In this document: positions 1 to 6,654 of the stretch, in pieces
How the letters are laid out: each line of letters opens with the position of its first letter
Numbering within the stretch: the stretch's first letter is position 1
From: 4572-13 sp964594065
GTDB lineage: Bacteria; Planctomycetota; Phycisphaerae; Sedimentisphaerales; Anaerohalosphaeraceae
NCBI GenBank assembly: GCA_964594065.1
Contig: CAZQKX010000067.1
Location: forward strand, 1-17,791
Direction of reading: 5' to 3'
Length of the DNA: 17,791 nucleotides
Program-made: the position numbers and the translations under genes
The notes under the pieces: model-generated
What the model was told of the DNA's origin: nothing
The model's database searches: none
Seen by the model: only the letters and a program-made list of their open reading frames with translations

Positions 1-1086
1 GTTGCTTGGGACGGCGAAGTCAAATGGAATCGAGAAGAAGATCTTAAACCTTATGGCGGACAAAAGAGTGTATTGGATTTTATGAAATCCAATGTTTATG
101 TTGGCATAGACTCATTTATTCAAAAAGTAACTTTATCCAAAATAATTGAGCCTCAAAAAAACACTCTATACAGCTATAATGCTAGCAGGACTCAGTTGTT
201 TGGATATCAATATAAACCCCTAATGAAATACTTGTCATCACCTTCAAAACGAATATTAATTGCTGATGAAGTAGGATTAGGTAAAACAATTGAGGCGGCC
301 TATATATTCCAGGAGGAAAGAGTAAGGCATGATATTGACAGGGTAATGATAGTTTGCCCCTCCCAGTTAAGAATAAAATGGCAAAATGAGATGTGGGAAC
401 GTTTTGGAGAAAGATTTGAAATCCTGAACTCCAGCAGAAGTTATATGACATTGCCCAGAGATCCTGATAATGCGATTTATCATAGGTTATTCGGAATCGC
501 ATCATATAACAGTATTAGAGGGGACAAGCTTTACCTAAGGTTGGAAGAAACCCCAGCGGCCTTGGACTTGTTAATTGTTGATGAAGTTCATCATTGCAGA
601 AATAGAGCCACGAAGAACTTCAGAGTAATTGAAGCCTTAGCTGAGTCGGCTTCCGCAGTCGTGTTCTTGAGTGCAACTCCTGTGCATACGGGAAATGATA
701 ACTTATATAATCTTATGAATTTGCTGCTTCCAGAAAAGTTTAGCATTCAAGAAGCTTTTTTTAGGCAATTAGATATCAATTCACATGTTTTAAGAGCTGA
801 GAGATTCCTGCTAAATGGTAATCCTGAGGCAATTAATGAAGCAAAGAAGGAAATGAATCATTTGAAATATTCAGATATTTCCAACGACCCATTTTATGAA
901 ATCATCTGTAATAATCTCAATGACCCCAAGATATCTACTGATAAGCACTTTCTAGTTGAGACCCAAGAAATGCTTTCGGGATTAAATATTCTGAATGAAG
1001 TATTGAGTAGGACTCGAAAAAGGGATGTTCAAGAAAAAGCACCTGTAAGAAATGCCAATTCGATTTCATTTCATTATACCGAATAA
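1..1086 (+). CDS. SNF2-type DEAD/DEAH helicase, N-terminal half (5' cut by window edge, 3' truncated)
   Basis: The frame is open from base 1, so the gene probably begins outside the window; TTG at 73 and ATG at 82 are only possible internal starts. Visible motifs, numbered from 73: a Q-motif-like GYQYKPL (44-50), Walker A ADEVGLGKT (64-72), the DEVH box (170-173) and motif III SAT (200-202). These identify an ATP-dependent superfamily 2 helicase/translocase of the SNF2 group, as found in standalone DNA-repair or phage-defence proteins. The reading frame stops right after the TRKRDV segment (about 316-321) that normally leads into the C-terminal helicase domain. Motifs V and VI are therefore absent and the product should lack a complete ATPase. 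Base composition is AT-rich, like the accessory region around it. No defence partner gene is visible downstream, so assignment to a named system is not possible. Confidence 0.8.
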   Translation, partial: VAWDGEVKWNREEDLKPYGGQKSVLDFMKSNVYVGIDSFIQKVTLSKIIEPQKNTLYSYNASRTQLFGYQYKPLMKYLSSPSKRILIADEVGLGKTIEAAYIFQEERVRHDIDRVMIVCPSQLRIKWQNEMWERFGERFEILNSSRSYMTLPRDPDNAIYHRLFGIASYNSIRGDKLYLRLEETPAALDLLIVDEVHHCRNRATKNFRVIEALAESASAVVFLSATPVHTGNDNLYNLMNLLLPEKFSIQEAFFRQLDINSHVLRAERFLLNGNPEAINEAKKEMNHLKYSDISNDPFYEIICNNLNDPKISTDKHFLVETQEMLSGLNILNEVLSRTRKRDVQEKAPVRNANSISFHYTE

Positions 1087-1469
1087 GTATGCCTCATTAT
1101 TACTCGTCAGAGTCACTGCATATTGGTATGGATCAATTTGACAAGTCATTAAAAGATATAGTAGAAAAATATAAAGGCACCAAGTGATGAAATCTATTTG
1201 CAACCATAAACAATCCTGTGATGTCAACTTATATATCGCAACCATAATATGAATTTATATCAGAACTTAAGCTAATTTTGATTTGAAAATTATAGTCGAA
1301 TCATAAAGCAACTTTAGCTACAATACCAACTCATCTAACGATAAAGCTGAATTAGGGTGATGAAAATGAGAACTCGACCTTGGACAATGCTGCTGATTAT
1401 GCTGGCAGTAAGTTGTTGAGAAATAGATTCTTTGTTTCATGGTATATAACTCGGTCAAGGAATCACCAG
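1087..1469. other. Gap after truncated helicase, with a 32-codon mini-ORF
   Basis: This AT-rich gap of about 380 bp holds a small open frame at 1089-1187 (ATG to TGA, 32 residues, ending DKSLKDIVEKYKGTK). It looks more like the tail of a larger protein than a free-standing gene: it has no convincing ribosome-binding site, and it starts 3 bp after the helicase stop in another frame. It may be the 3' end of the helicase or of a neighbour left after an internal deletion, but nothing proves this. From about 1352 the gap contains the first copy of the dispersed integrase-start repeat. Nothing else is recognised. Confidence 0.35.
1352..1408 (+). repeat. Dispersed repeat copy 1: 5' remnant of an integrase/transposase gene
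   Basis: Begins TTAGGGTGAT, followed by ATG at 1366. It encodes MRTRPWTMLLIMLAVSC and stops at 1419. The similarity to the other three copies runs to about 1408 and then breaks off. The shared peptide matches, from memory, the N-terminus of an integrase-core transposase family common in planctomycetes (…LAGWxNRHQQDVxxYL…). The MFS gene starts about 60 bp further on. Confidence 0.6.
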
Positions 1470-2765
1470 ATGAAAGATGATTTGATTCATAAAGTGCTAT
1501 CGTTTCGATGGTGGATTTTTGGGATATTGGCAATAGCATACTTCTTTGTCTATTTCCACCGTCTTTCATTATCGGTAGTAGCCAATGATATTGCTACAGA
1601 TTTTGGGACAACCGCCAGTGTTTTAGGTCTGCTAGGTTCTATTTATTTCTATTGCTATGCCGCAATGCAGTTTCCAGCTGGTTTACTATCAGATTCCGTA
1701 GGTCCCAGAAAGACTGTAACCATTTCACTTTTATTGGCTTGTATTGGCAGTATTCTTTTCGGATTAGCACCAACTATAACAATCGCCTTTGTAGCAAGAG
1801 TAATGGTAGGACTGGGTGTGTCTATGGTCTTTATTCCTACGATGAAAATCCTTTCTCAATGGTTCAGAACTAATGAGTTTGCATTTATGGCAGGTGTTCT
1901 CAATGCAATAGGGGGAATTGGTGTATTTGCTGCAACATGGCTGCTTGGCATATTAGCAACAGGGCTTGGATGGCGGTTTTCGTTTCAATTCATAGGCGGC
2001 TGTACACTGTTGCTGATTATATCGACATGGTTGATAGTGCGTGATCGACCTGCTGATAAGGGATGGCCTGCAATTAATGATATTGATGGCAAGAATAACA
2101 TCAATAATACCTCTTCAGAACATAAAATAGGTCTATGGAAAGGTGTTCGTAAAGTAATCTCTGAAAAATACTTCTGGCCTATTGCAATTTGGTTCTTTTT
2201 TGATTGTGGCATATTCTTTGGTTTTGGTGGTCTGTGGAGCGGTCCCTATCTTATGCACGTTTATGGAAAATCCAGAGAACAAGTCGGAGACATTCTCAGT
2301 ATGCTTGCATGGGGTATGATCATTGGCAGCCCTCTTCTGGGTTTGTTATCAGAAAAAGTGTTTAAAAGCAGAAAAAAGACATTTATACTTTGCACTTCAG
2401 TGCTAACTTCCCTGTTCTTGTTTTTGAATATTTTTTCGTCTGAATTGCCGACTTCTGTGTTGTTTGCTTGGTTCTTTCTCTTCTCGGTATGTTCATCAGG
2501 GATAGTAATAATGGGATTCACTGCTGCCAAAGAACTGTTTCCAGTTGAAATTGCAGGCACATCGGTAGGGGCTGTGAACTTTTTTCCTTTTTTTGGCGGT
2601 GCTGTGTTTATGCCATTATTGGGTAAAGTGCTGGACAGTTATCCTAAACCTTCTGACATCGAATATTCAATCCATGGTTACCGCATGGTACTTTTAATTC
2701 TTCTGGTTGCATCTGTAATTTCATTAATCTGTACATTCTTAATGAAAGAAACGTATCGAAAATGA
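1470..2765 (+). CDS. MFS transporter
   Basis: A 431-residue inner-membrane protein of the major facilitator superfamily, of the usual ~12-helix size. The first transmembrane helix is at about residues 15-33. A motif-A-like loop, GLLSDSVGPRKT (71-82), joins helices 2 and 3, and a charged cytoplasmic loop at about 190-230 separates the two halves. The arrangement with FIPTMKILSQWF and LGWRFSF resembles the organophosphate/nitrate-type branches of the superfamily, but the substrate cannot be read from the sequence. I chose ATG 1470 because AAGGA (1457-1461) sits 8 bp upstream and the protein then starts just before helix 1. The frame is open back to 1380, but that stretch overlaps the integrase remnant and is unlikely to be translated. 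The nearest downstream gene runs in the opposite direction, so the transporter appears monocistronic. Confidence 0.85.
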   Translation: MKDDLIHKVLSFRWWIFGILAIAYFFVYFHRLSLSVVANDIATDFGTTASVLGLLGSIYFYCYAAMQFPAGLLSDSVGPRKTVTISLLLACIGSILFGLAPTITIAFVARVMVGLGVSMVFIPTMKILSQWFRTNEFAFMAGVLNAIGGIGVFAATWLLGILATGLGWRFSFQFIGGCTLLLIISTWLIVRDRPADKGWPAINDIDGKNNINNTSSEHKIGLWKGVRKVISEKYFWPIAIWFFFDCGIFFGFGGLWSGPYLMHVYGKSREQVGDILSMLAWGMIIGSPLLGLLSEKVFKSRKKTFILCTSVLTSLFLFLNIFSSELPTSVLFAWFFLFSVCSSGIVIMGFTAAKELFPVEIAGTSVGAVNFFPFFGGAVFMPLLGKVLDSYPKPSDIEYSIHGYRMVLLILLVASVISLICTFLMKETYRK

Positions 2766-2845
2766 GTCTAAGTATTTGCCATTGTGTCGATTTGACATTC
2801 TTAACTCAAAACTCTATGATTGCCCCTTATAGTAATAATCTTTTT

Positions 2846-2939
2846 TTAGGGTAATCAAATGAGAACTCGACCATGGTCTATACTCCTGATGATGTTTAAC
2901 TGGGTGGCTAAATCGACATCACCAGGATGTGAAGGCTAA
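2846..2939 (+). repeat. Dispersed repeat copy 2: frameshifted integrase-start remnant
   Basis: TTAGGG at 2846 leads to ATG 2859, encoding MRTRPWSILLMMFNW before a frameshift. In the +1 frame the sequence continues WLNRHHQDVKA, which restores the family motif NRHQQDV. The literal frame stops at 2937-2939. The repeat ends 1-2 bp before the stop codon of the reverse-strand DUF362 gene, so the two sequences are butted together. TCCTGATGATG (2884-2894) and CATCACCAGGA (2917-2927) could pair with one mismatch. Confidence 0.6.
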
Positions 2940-2940
2940 C

Positions 2941-4143
2941 TCATTCCGCCCGGCCGTCTCGGATGTCAATGGATGGTTTACCCGTTATCACTTTAAGGAT
3001 TTCACTGGCAATCGGTGGGCAGCCTTTAATGTAGGTTCCCTTTTCCCCTTGCTTGATCGTACAGTTTCCAACACAGATGGTTTTTTCAGGGAGTTCTGTA
3101 TGTCCCTTACCAATAGCAAAATTCAGCTTCTCGCCATCCGGGAAATAATCCACAATATGATCTCCGTACCGTTTCAGGAACAACAGCAATGTCGATTGAC
3201 AGGCACTGCATGAGTTGTTATCCAGAACCTTGATATCGGGATAATCAACCGTCAAATTGGTAGGCGGTTGTGCAAAAGGAGAAACCCAATCCTGCCAATG
3301 TTTCGGCATTATCCGACATCGGTCTAAATCGATGATACCATAACCTCGCTCGGCCCCCATACGCAGATGGGGTACTGATTCTGCCGAAATCCCCATCAAA
3401 TGACAGGCCACGGCATCTGCCGCAAATCCATCAGCACAGACAACTACGGCCCCCAGTTCTTTGGCCTGACCGGCACTGGGGCCTAGCCCTTCCATGCCTA
3501 CGGTGCCGTCGATAATCGCCAAATCCGGCCGCAAGACAGAAGCCATATCGGCAATCGCTATATTGATCGGTTTTTCCTCACTGTCTGCCACCGGCGGCAA
3601 CATATGCAATTTCACCTTGCTGCGACGCCATAGACAGCCCTTCATATTTTTAATCGAAAGCGTTGCGACCGTATGCATGTGCATCTTCATGACCGGTATC
3701 GATACGACGAGATCAAATTCCGGAATCTCCGGACAGAGCTTTAAGTCAGATAAGACCTGTGCTTCCGGAATTTCCCTCACAACAAAGGGACGCCGGTCCA
3801 TGTCAATCAAAGAACAATTTCGTTTCTCAGCTATGGCGGTAATACCAGAGACTTCGAAGGCCTCCATCACATCTACGCCGGTAATAGGGCTCTCCCCAAT
3901 CGCTACTTCCGCTCCGACTTCCTGAAAACAATCAATCGCCGCAGCCACCACTTCCGGATGTGTTATAACACCGCTGCCAGGTTGAGCGATACGGCCCGTA
4001 TTGGGTTTCAATAAAACCCGTTTGCCACGTAAGGAAGCCAAATCAATACCCGCTAAGGCGTTACAGGTATTATGGTAAGGGCCTTCTCCCTGAGCGACAA
4101 AGACCTCAGGAGCATCTAAAGATTTCATAAGTAAATGATTCAT
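2941..4143 (-). CDS. DUF362 domain protein with C-terminal cysteine cluster
   Basis: A 400-residue protein, complete on the reverse strand. Residues ~40-270 carry the DUF362 signature: KRVLLKPNTG (41-50), a THPEVVAAAID helix, the IPVMKMHMHTVATLSIKNMKG segment (149-169) and IIDGTVGMEG. The C-terminal part has five cysteines in iron-sulfur-like spacing: C312-x2-C315, C357-x3-C361 and C375 in GCPP. Members of this family are mostly uncharacterised; a redox or cofactor role is my inference from the cysteines. No signal peptide is evident, so it should be cytoplasmic. GC is visibly higher than in the genes on both sides, suggesting a different history. ATG at 4143 gives a 6-10 base leader if the promoter at 4156-4185 is used. 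No Shine-Dalgarno is seen, and M6 is an alternative start. Confidence 0.85.
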   Translation of the reverse strand: MNHLLMKSLDAPEVFVAQGEGPYHNTCNALAGIDLASLRGKRVLLKPNTGRIAQPGSGVITHPEVVAAAIDCFQEVGAEVAIGESPITGVDVMEAFEVSGITAIAEKRNCSLIDMDRRPFVVREIPEAQVLSDLKLCPEIPEFDLVVSIPVMKMHMHTVATLSIKNMKGCLWRRSKVKLHMLPPVADSEEKPINIAIADMASVLRPDLAIIDGTVGMEGLGPSAGQAKELGAVVVCADGFAADAVACHLMGISAESVPHLRMGAERGYGIIDLDRCRIMPKHWQDWVSPFAQPPTNLTVDYPDIKVLDNNSCSACQSTLLLFLKRYGDHIVDYFPDGEKLNFAIGKGHTELPEKTICVGNCTIKQGEKGTYIKGCPPIASEILKVITGKPSIDIRDGRAE

Positions 4144-4155
4144 AACTATTTACAG

Positions 4156-4185
4156 ATCATACCACTTTCATCCTGTGGTCGTCAA
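4156..4185 (-). promoter_or_regulatory. Candidate sigma70 promoter of the DUF362 gene
   Basis: On the reverse strand TTGACG (4185-4180) is followed after 18 bp by TATGAT (4161-4156), 5/6 and 5/6 matches to the -35 and -10 consensus. Transcription would start near 4149, only about 6 bases before the ATG at 4143. The mRNA would be nearly leaderless, which fits the absence of a Shine-Dalgarno. Confidence 0.4.
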
Positions 4186-4273
4186 GCTTAAGAAATACTT
4201 TCTTTTCCAATACTCACAAATGTATCATTCGCGGCTCGACCACTCAATAGCGATTGACTTTTTGCATGGAATT

Positions 4274-4364
4274 TTGGGTAATGAACAGGCAAACTCAACC
4301 TTGGACGATGCTGCTGATGATAGCAGGGAGGCTAAACCGACATCAGCAGGACGTGAAAGGTTAG
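4274..4364 (+). repeat. Dispersed repeat copy 3: degenerate integrase-start remnant with inverted repeat
   Basis: TTTGGGTAATG aligns with the leader of the other copies, but the start codon is now AGG (4287-4289). The frame from there reads RQTQPWTMLLMIAGRLNRHQQDVKG and stops at 4362-4364, giving the cleanest match to the NRHQQDV motif. CTGCTGATG (4311-4319) and CATCAGCAG (4341-4349) form a perfect 9-bp inverted repeat with a 21-base spacer. A longer frame over this stretch (4175-4663) crosses it in the wrong phase. Confidence 0.55.
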
Positions 4365-4663
4365 AATTTGGAGGAGTATACCCTTACCATGCTGGATTTT
4401 CTGTGACTCCTACTGCAAATAATAATTCTTTATTTTTGGCTTTTATGAACTACCTGTTTTTTGCTGGAAATAAGATAAATATTTCACCTAACAAGGATAT
4501 AGAATCAAAGCAGATTTTACAAACTTTGTATGATTTCAGCTTATCTTTTAAGAACTATGAATTTGAGAGACCCGAAAATACAGGATTTCTGAATTTCGAC
4601 TTATTTTTAGATAGGGAGAAACTATTGGACGGAGAGAATAAGATCCATCAATTCAAGATCTGA
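4365..4663 (+). pseudogene. Unrecognised coding remnant between repeat 3 and fic
   Basis: An open frame continues from the repeat for about 100 residues to TGA at 4663, with a possible internal start at 4445 (73 codons including the stop). The amino-acid composition looks protein-like and the stretch contains hydrophobic runs such as NSLFLAFMNYLFF. I do not recognise the family. There is no ribosome-binding site at either possible start. It overlaps the 3' end of the fic gene by 11 bp, converging with it. It may be a piece of a gene carried with the integrase remnant, or chance. Confidence 0.25.
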
Positions 4664-5240
4664 CAAATTCCGACAAAAGTTCATAATCTCCATTATCAGC
4701 ACTTTTCAGAGCTTCGATATATTTCTTCCTGTCTTCCCCAGTTTTTATGAGATTAGATCTGCCCCAAGTGAAAGGTGATTGATTAAGAACATACTCTAAA
4801 AGAATATCAGCCATTAACCTGGCATGTCTTCCATTGCCATTTGGAAACAAATGTATTAACACTAATTTATGATGGAATCGAGCAGCAATTTCATCTTCAG
4901 GAAACGACTTATGTTCAATCCAGTATTCTGCATCATCACACAATTGTTTTAGATCTATAGGGATTTTATACCATGGCACACCTATATTCTTATCACTTCT
5001 CCTGAAAGTACCTGCCCACTTCCAGACATTACAAAACATCTTCATATGGAGTTGTTTCATGAAATGTTCATTTAGAATGTCTTTAGGTTTTCGTTCTTCC
5101 ACCCATGCTAGAGCTTCATTGATGTTGTCCTGCTCCCATCGATCCAGCTCTTCTCTTTTAGTGATATGAGTAGGGATCAATCCTTCGATTTCGTTAGGAT
5201 CAAGCGGTGTTGCACCTTCTGGATAATTAAATTCCACCAT
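4653..5240 (-). CDS. Fic-family AMP-transferase (mobile mystery protein B type)
   Basis: A 195-residue Fic-domain protein. The catalytic loop H130-LFPNGNG-R138 matches HxFx(D/N)GNGR, with the essential histidine and arginine present, so it should be able to transfer AMP (or another nucleotide moiety) to a target hydroxyl. The length, the opening segment EGLIPTHITKREELDRWEQ and the partner gene match the 'mobile mystery protein B' family, which is always found beside protein A and spreads with mobile DNA. It is translated from an ATG overlapping the partner's stop by one base (TAATG at 5242-5238), implying translational coupling. A canonical (S/T)xxxE(G/N) inhibitory helix is not obvious, so control may come from the partner. 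Toxin-antitoxin behaviour is an inference. Confidence 0.85.
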   Translation of the reverse strand: MVEFNYPEGATPLDPNEIEGLIPTHITKREELDRWEQDNINEALAWVEERKPKDILNEHFMKQLHMKMFCNVWKWAGTFRRSDKNIGVPWYKIPIDLKQLCDDAEYWIEHKSFPEDEIAARFHHKLVLIHLFPNGNGRHARLMADILLEYVLNQSPFTWGRSNLIKTGEDRKKYIEALKSADNGDYELLSEFVRS

Positions 5241-5704
5241 TATTTATCCCATAGTGTTCTAGGCATCTTTTCGATAATTTCAGTGATCATACTTTCCATT
5301 AACTTTTCTTTTTCAGATAAACCGAGTTCTTGTTTTTCCAATCGCATCATCTGATCGCTTCGGTCCATACGTTTCTTAGCTACAATTCTTGCCTGATTTC
5401 TAACAGTATCTTCGAGGGTCTGTTTGGGTACAAAGCTGTAGACGAATTCACAATTTAAAGCTTCAGCTACATTTCTCAGTGTTTTGACAGTGATACTGCC
5501 AAGCTTTTCATCCTGCTCAATACGACTGACACGTTGCTTGTTGGTATCTAAACGTTTAGCTAATTGCTCACCTGTCATACCCAGAGCATCCCTGACTGCA
5601 CGAATCCATCCCTTTCTGGGAGGAACTATTACCTTCAGAGTCAAGAACTGTTTCAATGTCTCATCCAACTGCTCTCTAGCTAATTTTTTCTGTTTTGCCT
5701 TCAT
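5240..5704 (-). CDS. XRE-family regulator (mobile mystery protein A type)
   Basis: A 154-residue DNA-binding protein, first gene of the two-gene operon with fic. A helix-turn-helix of the Cro/C1 type lies at about residues 40-85 (ALGMTGEQLAKRL…NKQRVSRIEQ), followed by a long charged C-terminal helix region (~95-154). The preceding VIVPPRKGWIRAVRDALGMT segment is characteristic of 'mobile mystery protein A'. ATG 5704 is chosen over an upstream in-frame ATG at 5722 because AGGTGG lies 6 bases ahead of it. It probably represses its own promoter and possibly neutralises or limits the Fic enzyme; both are inference from the gene arrangement and from the ATAGACA repeats upstream. Confidence 0.85.
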   Translation of the reverse strand: MKAKQKKLAREQLDETLKQFLTLKVIVPPRKGWIRAVRDALGMTGEQLAKRLDTNKQRVSRIEQDEKLGSITVKTLRNVAEALNCEFVYSFVPKQTLEDTVRNQARIVAKKRMDRSDQMMRLEKQELGLSEKEKLMESMITEIIEKMPRTLWDK

Positions 5705-5740
5705 ATTTCCACCTATTATCAAAGCTTAAGTGTCCATAAA

Positions 5741-5815
5741 TACATAGACAGTATCGGCAATAATGTCAATATATATATAGATTAATTATTTATTTTTGTC
5801 TATTTTATTATAGAC
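5741..5815 (-). promoter_or_regulatory. Promoter and candidate operator of the XRE-fic operon
   Basis: Reverse-strand TTGACA (5769-5764), a 17-bp spacer and a weak TATGTA (5746-5741) form a plausible promoter. ATAGACA (5744-5750) overlaps the -10. Its reverse complement TGTCTAT (5797-5803) pairs with ATAGAC (5810-5815) to make a GTCTAT-N6-ATAGAC inverted repeat upstream. Three copies of one 6-7 bp half-site around a promoter ahead of an HTH gene suggest autoregulation by the XRE protein. Confidence 0.45.
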
Positions 5816-6003
5816 TATTTTGGCTTGTAGATTTATCTAAAAATCAGAACTGAAATCCCCTAAGTGCACCAAAACGTGCACCAACCATGTACTATTCAAC
5901 TACTATTAGACAACTATTGGACTGCTATTTCACTACATCTAAGTCTTTTTGAAATAATGTAATACGTTGATATTCAAAGACTTACAAACTGGACCATATC
6001 CAT

Positions 6004-6031
6004 CTGAAAATCCGTGTGTCGGCGGTTCAGG
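6004..6031 (+). repeat. 28-bp direct repeat, copy A
   Basis: CTGAAAATCCGTGTGTCGGC followed by GGTTCAGG. It occurs again, identical, at 6088-6115, 84 bp further on. The sequences after the two copies differ, so this is not a simple tandem duplication. In one frame it encodes ENPCVGGSG, which in planctomycete secreted proteins typically precedes a dockerin-like GDFNxDG segment; here GDF is followed directly by a stop. Confidence 0.7.
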
Positions 6032-6087
6032 CGATTTTTAGCGTAAAAATGGACACGTTTTATTGGTGATATTATGGCTCCATTTTT

Positions 6088-6115
6088 CTGAAAATCCGTG
6101 TGTCGGCGGTTCAGG
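6088..6115 (+). repeat. 28-bp direct repeat, copy B
   Basis: Identical to 6004-6031. The ENPCVGGSG frame of this copy is out of register with the beta-helix fragment that follows immediately, so the repeat marks a recombination or deletion junction between two different gene pieces. Confidence 0.7.
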
Positions 6116-6357
6116 ATTGGACTGGCGGAGGAGAAGGGAATATTACTACTGATCCAAACTTTGTCGACACATCGTCGCCGGATCCGGCCAATTGGGACTT
6201 GCGGCTGACTGCCGAATCGGGATGTATCGACGCCGGAATAAACACCCCAACCGGAGGACTTCCAGCAACAGACCTTGACGGCAATCCCCGCATTGTTGAC
6301 GGTGACGGCGACTCTACTGCCACAGTCGACATGGGCGCCTATGAATACCAGTTATAA
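6100..6357 (+). pseudogene. C-terminal fragment of a parallel beta-helix / choice-of-anchor surface protein
   Basis: About 80 residues ending in TAA. They contain GNITTDPNFVD, WDLRLTAESGCIDAGIN, DLDGNPRIVDGDGD and the terminal VDMGAYEYQL. This is the standard last section of right-handed parallel beta-helix proteins with a choice-of-anchor tail, which are exported and usually several hundred residues long. Here all upstream repeats and the signal peptide are missing. The fragment joins an unrelated frame at the 28-bp repeat, and the GTG at 6100 lies inside that repeat, so it is not a real start. I treat it as a gene remnant. Confidence 0.7.
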
Positions 6358-6385
6358 TTCCTTTTCACAAGACATAACAAGATAT

Positions 6386-6454
6386 TTAGGGTGATAATAT
6401 GAGAACTCGACCTTGGGCGATGCTGTTGATGATGCTGGCAGGATGGATAAACAG
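6386..6454 (+). repeat. Dispersed repeat copy 4: integrase-start remnant
   Basis: TTAGGGTGATAATATG (6386-6401) gives the best-preserved leader, with GGTGAT as ribosome-binding site. The frame reads MRTRPWAMLLMMLAGWIN, then leaves the family and stops at 6516-6518. Similarity to the integrase start ends near 6454, about 200 bp ahead of citrate synthase. Confidence 0.6.
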
Positions 6455-6654
6455 TCCCATTTTAGTTGAAACGGTACAGAAAACCGCCTCGGAAAAAAAT
6501 CTTAGTAGTTTAAGTTGAATTTGGTAAAATTATTAGCATTGAAAGGGTAGAATCATATTTATTAGGCGTGTAAATGGGAAATGTCAGCTAAAGTAAATGC
6601 GATGACTTCAATAAGTCAGTTACAGTAAATGGATACTTTATAAAGGTGAAAATA

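Larger units (their letters stand above)
5816..6385. other. Intergenic stretch with decayed secreted-protein fragments
   Basis: Between the XRE operon promoter and repeat copy 4 I see no intact gene. It holds GTGCACCAA twice (near 5863 and 5875), a short fragment reading GPYPSENPCVGGSGDF then stop (about 5989-6040), two copies of a 28-bp direct repeat, and the C-terminal remnant described separately at 6100-6357. The sequence is a graveyard of exported-protein pieces. Confidence 0.5.

Noticed and set aside
1380..1469. Upstream extension of the MFS reading frame to ATG 1380
   Set aside because: It runs through the integrase-start repeat in another phase, adds a non-hydrophobic tail, and ATG 1470 has a ribosome-binding site.
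4175..4364. Start of a 162-residue ORF at ATG/GTG near 4175
   Set aside because: It overlaps the candidate DUF362 promoter and crosses repeat copy 3 out of its true frame; no ribosome-binding site.
6100..6120. GTG 6100 as a genuine gene start for an 85-residue protein
   Set aside because: The GTG lies in a 28-bp repeat and the product is just the last part of a much larger beta-helix protein family.
1352..6454. Four repeats as a CRISPR array
   Set aside because: Spacings are about 1.4-2.1 kb, copies differ in length, and they encode a protein start; no regular spacers.
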